Both the position numbers and the translations under genes were made by a program. Of a stretch of 64,000 bases of DNA, positions 58,329-64,000 are shown one piece after another. Each line of letters starts with the position of its first letter. The stretch's first letter is position 1. This DNA is from Agromyces mangrovi (GTDB lineage: Bacteria; Actinomycetota; Actinomycetes; Actinomycetales; Microbacteriaceae). The notes under the pieces were generated by a model that did no database searches, was not told the origin of the DNA, and saw only the letters and a list, made by a program, of their open reading frames with translations. Location: assembly GCF_030296695.1 (NCBI RefSeq), contig NZ_AP027737.1, forward strand, positions 186,001-250,000, read 5' to 3'.

Positions 58329-59927
58329 TCAGTCGGCGCCGTCGGTCTCGCGCAGCGTCGTCGCGGCGACCACGAGCGCGGCCAGCATGAGCCCGACCCC
58401 GATGAATGCGGTCACCGCGATGCCCGACTCGAAGGCATGGGCGGCGGATGCCGCGAGCTCGGCGCCGACCGCACCGCCGGCCTGGTCGGCTGCGCCCATC
58501 GCCCCCGCGAGCGTCTCCCCCGCGGCATCCGCTGCACCCGCCTCGAGCCCGTCGGGCACAACGAGCACCTGGCGGTAGTGCGCGGTGAGGATGCTGCCGA
58601 GCACCGCAGTGCCGAGCACCGCGCCCAGCTCGTAGGCGGTCTCGGACACCGCCGAGGCGGCACCGGCGCGGTTCGCCGGCGCGGTCGTCAGCACGAGCTC
58701 GTTCGAGACCGTCTCGGCCGCGCCGATGCCCACGCCGAGCAGCACGAACGCGAGCGTGATCGCGGGCACCGAACGCGCGTCGGCGGTGAGCGCGACGATC
58801 AGGTACCCCGTCGCCGAGAGGGCGAGCCCGGCGGGCACGACGATGCGCGGGTGCACGCGCCGCGCGACCGGCACCACCAGGAGGCCGCTCGCGATCATCG
58901 CGGCGAGCCCCGGCACGAGCACGAACGCGGCCGAGACCGGGTCGAGGCCCATCACGAGCTGCAACTGCTGCGACACGAAGTAGAGGAAGCCGACGAGCGC
59001 GATGACGCTCAGCAGGTTGACGAGCACCGCGCCGCCGAACGCGCCGCGGCGGAACAGTCGCACGTCGAGCATGGGCGTGCGGGCCCGCAGCTGGCGGCGC
59101 ACGAACCAGACGCCCGCGACGACGCCGATCGCGATGAGCGCGAACGGCAACGGGGCGAGCCCGTCGGTGGCGAGCAGCTTGATGCCGGCGACGACCGGCA
59201 GCATCGCAGCGAGCGAGAGCACGATCGCGAGCGCATCGACGGGGCCGGGTGCGGGGTCGCGGCTCTCGTCGATCAGGATCGGCGCGAGCACGAGCAGCGG
59301 CACGAGCACGGGCACGGCGAGGAGGAACACCGAGCCCCACCAGAAGTGCTCGACGAGCAGCCCGCCGACGATGGGGCCGAGTGCGGCGCCGGCGGCGAAG
59401 CCCGACGCCCAGATCGCGATCGCGAGGCGGCGCTCCTCGCGCACCGTGAAGGTCGAGCGGAGCAGGCTGAGCGTCGACGGCATGAGCATGGCGCCGAAGA
59501 ACCCGAGGGTCGCCCGCGCCGCGATGAGCGCCTCGGCGGTCGGCGCGAACGCCGCCGCGATCGAGACGAGCGCGAACCCGGTCGAGCCGATCAGCAGCAG
59601 GCGACGGCGGCCGAACCGGTCGCCGATGCCGCCCATGGCGACGAGCAGGCCCGCGAGCACGAGCGGGTAGGCGTCGATGATCCAGAGTTGGCCGGCCGCA
59701 GTGGGGGCGAGCGCCGCGGAGATCTGCGGCAGCGCGAAGCCGAGCACGGTGTTGTCGACCGAGACGAGCAGCACGGGCAGCATGAGCACAACCAGCGCGG
59801 CCCAGCGTCGCGACCGGCCGCGCGTCGGCTGCGAGGCATCCGCCCCGCCCCGACCCGTCGCCGTCGCGTCCTGTTCACCGCGTCCCGTGCGCACCACGGC
59901 GACCGCTCCGGTCGTCACCCCGGTCAT
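58329..59927 (-). CDS. MFS drug exporter (DHA2, 14 membrane segments)
   Basis: 532 residues, intact. The N-terminal ~40 residues are polar; then 14 predicted membrane segments. DHA2 features: LVSVDNTVLGFALPQI in the first segment, WIIDAYPLVLAGLLVAMGGIGDRFGRRRLLLIG (motifs D1 and A, read in parts), and GAALGPIVGGLLVE (motif C). Likely a proton-driven exporter of a toxic cation or drug, as QacA/LfrA. Divergent TetR regulator with shared operator. Confidence 0.92.
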   Translation of the reverse strand: MTGVTTGAVAVVRTGRGEQDATATGRGGADASQPTRGRSRRWAALVVLMLPVLLVSVDNTVLGFALPQISAALAPTAAGQLWIIDAYPLVLAGLLVAMGGIGDRFGRRRLLLIGSTGFALVSIAAAFAPTAEALIAARATLGFFGAMLMPSTLSLLRSTFTVREERRLAIAIWASGFAAGAALGPIVGGLLVEHFWWGSVFLLAVPVLVPLLVLAPILIDESRDPAPGPVDALAIVLSLAAMLPVVAGIKLLATDGLAPLPFALIAIGVVAGVWFVRRQLRARTPMLDVRLFRRGAFGGAVLVNLLSVIALVGFLYFVSQQLQLVMGLDPVSAAFVLVPGLAAMIASGLLVVPVARRVHPRIVVPAGLALSATGYLIVALTADARSVPAITLAFVLLGVGIGAAETVSNELVLTTAPANRAGAASAVSETAYELGAVLGTAVLGSILTAHYRQVLVVPDGLEAGAADAAGETLAGAMGAADQAGGAVGAELAASAAHAFESGIAVTAFIGVGLMLAALVVAATTLRETDGAD

Positions 59928-59946
59928 TTCCCGCTCCTCGTTCGTT

Positions 59947-59966
59947 TACCGTCCAGCCGGTATAGT
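59947..59966. promoter_or_regulatory. TetR-type operator and -10 between exporter and regulator
   Basis: TACCG at 59947-59951 and CGGTA at 59958-59962 form an inverted repeat with a six-base spacer; TATAGT (59961-59966), a -10-like hexamer, overlaps it. A bound TetR dimer would block this promoter. Confidence 0.55.
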
Positions 59967-59995
59967 AACAGATCCGACGACGAATGCTCCCCCGC

Positions 59996-60001
59996 TACGA
60001 T
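59996..60001 (+). promoter_or_regulatory. Putative -10 of the TetR gene (leaderless)
   Basis: TACGAT ends seven bases before the ATG at 60009. Confidence 0.45.
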
Positions 60002-60008
60002 CGACCAC

Positions 60009-60551
60009 ATGGCCCGACCGCCCAGCGCCCGCGAAGCCGTGCTCGACGCGTTCGAGCGCATCCTCATCGACGACGGCGAGCGGGCGGCCACGCTCGAGGC
60101 GACCGCGCGCGAGGCCGGCGTCTCGAAGGGCGGCCTGCTCTACCACTTCGGCACCAAGGAGGCGCTCGTCGACGGGCTCGTCGCGCGCCTCGACGCGCTC
60201 GTCGACGACGACGTGGCCGCCATCGCCGATGCGCCCGAGGGCGCGATCGCGCACTACCTCCGCTCATCGGTCGCGACCGGCTCGCCGCTCGATCGGGTCA
60301 TCGTCGCCACCGCGCGCCTCGCGCAGGGCGGCCACCCGACCGCGCAGGCCGCGCTGCGCACCGTGCGCCTGCGCTGGCTCGCGACCCTCGACCCGCACGT
60401 GACCGACCCGACGCTCGCGCTCGCGATCTCGCTCATCGGCGACGGGCTGTACTTCAACTCCGCGCTCGGCGGCGAGGCCGACGACTCGATCGGGCGCGAC
60501 GAGGTCGACGCGATCGTGGCGCTCGTGGAGCGGCTCGCGACTACTCGGTGA
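60009..60551 (+). CDS. TetR-family transcriptional regulator
   Basis: 180 residues. N-terminal helix-turn-helix: AVLDAFERILIDDGERAATLEA, AREAGVSKGGLLYHFGTKEALVDGLV. The C-terminal ligand domain has no recognised ligand. Probably represses the divergent MFS exporter and responds to its substrate. The last 11 bases overlap the convergent serA gene. Confidence 0.93.
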   Translation: MARPPSAREAVLDAFERILIDDGERAATLEATAREAGVSKGGLLYHFGTKEALVDGLVARLDALVDDDVAAIADAPEGAIAHYLRSSVATGSPLDRVIVATARLAQGGHPTAQAALRTVRLRWLATLDPHVTDPTLALAISLIGDGLYFNSALGGEADDSIGRDEVDAIVALVERLATTR

Positions 60552-62129
60552 TCTCGATCGCCACGATCGTGTCGGCGTCGATCGCGGTGCCGACGTGCTC
60601 GATGACCTCGGCCGGCACCGGCGAGTCGACCGTCAGAACGCTGAGCGCCTGGCCCCCGCCTCGTGGCGCGCGATCTGCATGCCCGCGATGTTGATGCCCG
60701 ACTCGCCGAACTCGCGACCGTAGACCGCGACGATGCCGGGGCGGTCGGTGTAGAGCATGACGATCAGGTTCTCCGCCAGCGGCACCTCGATCTCGTAGCC
60801 GTTGATGCCGACGAGCTTCTCGGTCTGCTTCGTACCGGTGAGCGTGCCCGACACCGACACCTGCGTGCCGTCGGCGAGCGCACCGCGGATCGAGATGACG
60901 TTGCGGTACTCCGGGCTCTCGGACTCGGTGATGAGGCGCACGGCGATGCCGCGCTGCTCGGCGAGCACCGGCGCGTTCACGTACGACACGGTCTCGCTGA
61001 CCACGTTCGTGAAGATGCCCTTGAGCGCCGCGAGCTTCAGCACGCTCACGTCGTAGTCGACGAGCTCGCCGCGCACCTCGATGTCGACGGCGGTGAGCGA
61101 GCCGGTCGCGAGGCCGGAGAAGATCTGGCCGAGCTTCTCGACCAGCGGGATGCCGGGGCGCACGTACGGGTCGATGACGCCGCCCGCGACGTTCACCGCG
61201 TCGGGCACGAGCTCGCCCGCGAGCGCCAGGCGCACCGACTTCGCGACCGACACGCCGGCCTTCTCCTGCGCCTCGCCGGTCGACGCGCCGAGGTGCGGGG
61301 TGACGACCACGTTCGGCAGGGCCAGCAGCGGCGACTCGCGCGGCGGCTCGCTCACGAACACGTCGAGGCCCGCGCCGGCGATGGTGCCGGCGACGAGCGC
61401 GTCGTGCAGCGCCTGCTCGTCGATCAGCCCGCCGCGTGCGACGTTCACGATGTACGAGGTCGGCTTCATGAGCGCCAGCTGCTCGGTGCCGATCATGCCC
61501 GTGGTCTCGGGGGTCTTCGGCATGTGGATCGTGATGAAGTCGCTGCGCTCGAGCAGTTCCTCGAGCGAGACCGTCTGCACGCCGAGCTGCTGGGCGCGCG
61601 CCGACGTGATGTACGGGTCGTACGCGATGACCTCGACGCCGAACGCCTGCAGGCGAGCGGTGATGAGCGCGCCGATGCGGCCGAGGCCGATGATGCCGAC
61701 GGTCTTCTCGTAGAGCTCGGTGCCGCTGTACGCCGAGCGCTTCCACTCGCCGACCGCGAGCGCCGCGTGGGCGGCGGGGATGTTACGGGCGAGGCTCAGG
61801 ATGTGGCCGACCGTGAGTTCGGCCGCCGAGATGATGTTCGACGTCGGGGCGTTCACGACCATGACGCCGGCCTGCGTCGCCGCCTTGATGTCGACGTTGT
61901 CGAGCCCCACGCCGGCGCGCGCGATGACCTTCAGGTTCGGAGCGGCGGCGATCGCCTCGGCGTCGACCTTCGTCGCGGAGCGCACGAGGAGGGCGTTCGC
62001 GTCGGCGAGCGCGGACAGCAGCGCCGGACGGTCGGTGCCGTCGACCGAGCGGATCTCGAAGTCGGGCCCGAGGGCGTCGACGGTGGCGGGCGAGAGTTCT
62101 TCGGCGATCAGGACGACCGGTCGTGACAC
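60541..62129 (-). CDS. serA: D-3-phosphoglycerate dehydrogenase (frame broken by one missing base)
   Basis: 529 residues after repair. First step of serine synthesis. NAD-binding GIIGLGRIGALITARL, catalytic NVARGGLIDEQALHDAL and the HLGASTGEAQEKAG block; then the allosteric substrate-binding domain and a C-terminal ACT domain (ENLIVMLYTDRPGIVAVYGREFGE). The last 30 residues (QALSVLTVDSPVPAEVIEHV) are restored by a sixth base in the run at 60653-60657. ATG at 62129. The long type with ASB plus ACT domains is usual in actinobacteria. Confidence 0.95.
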
Positions 62130-62272
62130 GGATGGATCCTTCGTGGTGATGAGCGAGACGCGAGGAGACGGCTCGGCGTCGCGCGGCGGCGGCCGGCCAG
62201 CATCACTCTAGCGGAGCGTGCGGAAGCGCCCGAAACGCATGACGCCGGGCTTCGCCGGACGGGTTCTACGGG

Positions 62273-62743
62273 CTACTCGCCGAGGTCGAGTCCGCCGAAA
62301 CCGAGGAGCACCTCGAGGTCGAGCTGCACCACCTGCACGAGGGCCCACCCGGTGAGGAACAGCAGCAGCACGCCGAGCGGACCGCGCCGGCGCGCCAGCC
62401 AGAACGCGCCGGCGTAGGCCGCGAGCGGCACCAGCAGCCCGATCACGAGCACGGTGAGGCCCCACGTGCTGATCGAGACGCCGAGCGCGGCAGCCAGCTG
62501 CCCGACGCCGACGAAATTGCCGACCCCCTCCCAGAGGTCGTACGCGTAGAGGAGGCCGAACACGCCGGCGACGACGGCGAACACCCAGCGGGACGCGGCG
62601 CGCGAGGCGGGTGCGGGGGCGTCGTGCTCCGGGGCAGTCGACGTTTCGGGGGCATCCGTCGCTTCGGGGGCATCCGTCGCTTCGGGGGCATCCGTCGCCC
62701 TCGTGGCCTCCGACCCCAACTCGTTGCCGTTCGCCGCGCTCAT
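62273..62743 (-). CDS. Predicted membrane protein with repeat-bearing N-terminus
   Basis: 156 residues; family not recognised. The N-terminal ~50 residues are Ala/Pro/Glu-rich with three copies of ATDAPE; then three membrane segments (WVFAVVAGVFGLLYAYDLWE, GLTVLVIGLLVPLAAYAGAFWL, GVLLLFLTGWALVQVVQLDL). ATG at 62743 overlaps the stop of the preceding membrane-protein gene (ATGA), so the two products may work together. Confidence 0.75.
   Translation of the reverse strand: MSAANGNELGSEATRATDAPEATDAPEATDAPETSTAPEHDAPAPASRAASRWVFAVVAGVFGLLYAYDLWEGVGNFVGVGQLAAALGVSISTWGLTVLVIGLLVPLAAYAGAFWLARRRGPLGVLLLFLTGWALVQVVQLDLEVLLGFGGLDLGE
62645..62698 (-). repeat. Three tandem 18-base units
   Basis: The unit TTCGGGGGCATCCGTCGC is repeated three times almost exactly, in frame, encoding ATDAPE. 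Each unit contains the octamer GGCATCCG. Confidence 0.85.
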
Positions 62744-63150
62744 GCGAGCCCTCCCTCGAACACGAACGGCAACGGTGCCAGCACCAGCACGCCCGCCAGG
62801 AGCCACCACAGCCGCGCGCGGCCGCGCGCCAGCAGCAGCACGCAGGCGAACCACAGCGGCGCCGAGACCACGGCCAGCCACCGGCCGACGTCGTACATGA
62901 CCTGGGCGACCGGGTCGGCGAAGGCCGGCCCCGGCTGCAGGGCGGAGAGCGCCCAGCCCGCCGAGTACAGCAGGAAGACGCCCGCGAACACGCCGAACAG
63001 CACGAGCGTCGTGGCGCTCATGGCCGGTTCGTCGGGCTCATCGGGCGCCTGCTGCACGAGGGCGGGCTCGCCGACGGGCTTCCACCCGGGTGCGAGCTCG
63101 GCGTCCTCGTCGCCCGCCCAGTGCAGGGCGTCGTCGTCGGATCGGGTCAT
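62740..63150 (-). CDS. Predicted membrane protein
   Basis: 136 residues; family not recognised. The polar N-terminal ~45 residues (DDDALHWAGDEDAELAPGWK) hold the motif HWAGDE; then three membrane segments (TTLVLFGVFAGVFLLYSAGW, WLAVVSAPLWFACVLLLARG, LWWLLAGVLVLAPLPFVFE). ATG at 63150. Forms an apparent two-gene operon with the next membrane protein. Confidence 0.75.
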   Translation of the reverse strand: MTRSDDDALHWAGDEDAELAPGWKPVGEPALVQQAPDEPDEPAMSATTLVLFGVFAGVFLLYSAGWALSALQPGPAFADPVAQVMYDVGRWLAVVSAPLWFACVLLLARGRARLWWLLAGVLVLAPLPFVFEGGLA

Positions 63151-63276
63151 GCCCACGACGATAGCGGTCGCGGGCTGCCGAGTACTGACTGAGGGCGGTC
63201 CCTCCGTCCGAGTGCTGGAGGAATCGCCCTCACCCGAAGGAACCGCCCTCGGAGGACGTACCGCGGGCGTGGTCGA

Positions 63277-63675
63277 TCAGCACGAGACCCCGATCAGGCG
63301 CTCTGCCGTGTCGGCGGTCACGAGCGGCCGCTGCGCGAGCGCGAGTGCCGCGCACTCCTTCAGGCTGCGCGCCGTGCGGCCGGTCTCGGCGGCGAGGCGC
63401 TGCTCGATGCGGTCGGCCGGCAGCCCCGAGTACTCCTCGGCGAGCGCCCGGCGGTGCTCGACCTCCTGGAGGATGGCCTGCTCGAGGCGGTCTGCGGGGG
63501 CGAGGTGCGAGACGTAGGCGGGTCGAGCCGCCTGCCCGCCGCCCGACCCCGGCGCCTGCGGACCGGTCGCGCCGGCGCCGCAGGCGGTGACCGCGAGCGC
63601 GACGCTCGCTGCAAGTGCGATCCCGGCCGAGGCGCGAACGGTGCGAGCCCGGCGGATCCCGTTTCGAGTGTTCAT
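63277..63675 (-). CDS. Small predicted lipoprotein
   Basis: 132 residues; family not recognised. Basic N-terminus, hydrophobic ASAGIALAASVALAVTAC with lipobox VTAC, a Gly/Pro/Gln-rich spacer, then a helical part (LEQAILQEVEHRRALAEEY) and a C-terminal Cys as the last residue (LIGVSC) plus one at KECAAL that could pair with it. ATG at 63675; an in-frame start 14 codons upstream is less likely because it would lengthen the signal peptide. Divergent from the SARP gene across a nested palindrome. Confidence 0.7.
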   Translation of the reverse strand: MNTRNGIRRARTVRASAGIALAASVALAVTACGAGATGPQAPGSGGGQAARPAYVSHLAPADRLEQAILQEVEHRRALAEEYSGLPADRIEQRLAAETGRTARSLKECAALALAQRPLVTADTAERLIGVSC

Positions 63676-63726
63676 GATGCTCCCTTCGGCCGGAACCGTT
63701 CCGGCGAATGGTTCCACGCTCGCAAT

Positions 63727-63772
63727 CGCGGATATCGGTGGACGATCGGCCGATATCCATGCGATATCCGCG
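63727..63772. promoter_or_regulatory. Nested palindrome between lipoprotein and SARP genes
   Basis: CGCGGATATCG at 63727-63737 is perfectly inverted as CGATATCCGCG at 63762-63772. Inside, GGATATCGG at 63730-63738 is perfectly inverted as CCGATATCC at 63750-63758. Three copies of the half-site GATATC in 46 bases point to a regulator that binds as a multimer. Confidence 0.6.
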
Positions 63773-63822
63773 CGAACCGGGCAGCATTGACGAACACCTG
63801 AAGATTTCTCGACACTGCTGGC

Positions 63823-64000
63823 ATGAGCATGCGAATCCTGGGACCTATGGACACCGGCGGCCCCTCGCTGAGCCCGAGGGAACGCACCATCCTGACCGCG
63901 CTCATCGTGCGGCGCGAGGCCGCCGTCTCCCCCGACGAGCTCGCAGCGGCGTGCTGGGGCGACGAGCCGCCCGCCACGTGGGCGCAGCAGGTGCGGAACG
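63823..64000 (+). CDS. AfsR/SARP-type transcriptional regulator (cut by window edge)
   Basis: The first 59 residues are visible. MRILGPMDTGG, LSPRERTILTALIVRR, SPDELAAACWGDEPPATWAQQVRN fit the OmpR-like winged helix at the start of SARP/BTAD regulators. The ATG at 63823 and one two codons later are both possible. The domains that follow (BTAD, possibly NB-ARC ATPase) lie outside the window. The palindrome upstream is a likely site of autoregulation. Confidence 0.85.
   Translation, partial: MSMRILGPMDTGGPSLSPRERTILTALIVRREAAVSPDELAAACWGDEPPATWAQQVRN

Noticed and set aside
62645..62698. CRISPR-like repeats
   Set aside because: The three 18-base units are directly adjacent and in frame within a coding region; there are no spacers.

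Overview
The window comes from a high-GC actinobacterium, most likely of the family Microbacteriaceae. Evidence is the strong G/C bias at third codon positions, actinobacterial families (DUF3515, DUF6458, an AfsR/SARP regulator, TerC), DtxR/IdeR-type iron boxes, many starts that look leaderless, and the order leuC-leuD-murA-plsC-gpsA-ddl / DUF3515 / thiL / rsmD / recG-coaD. I see no insertion sequence, prophage, CRISPR array or rRNA. There are two tRNA genes, and no gene-free stretch exceeds 300 bases.

Layout. 1-5.9 kb: a DUF58 protein (cut by the edge), MoxR, coaD, recG and a TPR protein, all on the minus strand. 6-15 kb: rsmD, thiL and a DUF3515 lipoprotein, then a minus-strand run leuC-leuD-murA-acyltransferase-gpsA-ddl. 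15.1-29.9 kb: an apparent eight-gene minus-strand operon. It encodes a PP2C phosphatase, an FHA protein, a membrane Ser/Thr kinase and an FHA/HTH-like protein, then a ~1770-residue surface protein with Ig/cadherin-like and fibronectin III repeats, MoxR, DUF58 and a transglutaminase-fold protein without its catalytic triad. 30-34.7 kb: terC behind a probable manganese riboswitch, tRNA-Glu, a diacylglycerol kinase-like protein and a class A penicillin-binding protein. 34.9-41.98 kb: a metallo-hydrolase, then an iron island. A Fe(III) ABC transporter and a convergent adenylation/carrier/membrane-acyltransferase fusion each have a DtxR-type box upstream. 42-50.7 kb: a LacI-controlled galactoside operon (GH42, ABC transporter, GH36). 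50.7-55.6 kb: a TacAT-like toxin-antitoxin pair, a secreted protein, a monooxygenase-like protein, tRNA-Gln, gltX and an FAH-family hydrolase. 55.6-64 kb: ilvE, leuB, DUF6458, an MFS exporter with a TetR regulator, serA, small membrane proteins, a lipoprotein and the start of a SARP regulator.

Caution on reading frames. At least 17 conserved genes are broken by the loss of one base in a short homopolymer. Reading the whole window I found roughly ninety runs of exactly five G or C and none of six or more. This looks like systematic homopolymer compression in the assembly. I therefore annotate these genes as single CDSs across the break and give the break position. All repaired lengths are whole numbers of codons.

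Most interesting: the iron-regulated A-domain/carrier/acyltransferase protein; the octamer GGCATCCG/CGGATGCC, about nine times more frequent than composition predicts and once forming a terminator as an inverted pair; the pseudo-transglutaminase signalling operon; the riboswitch upstream of terC; and a nested palindrome ahead of the SARP gene.
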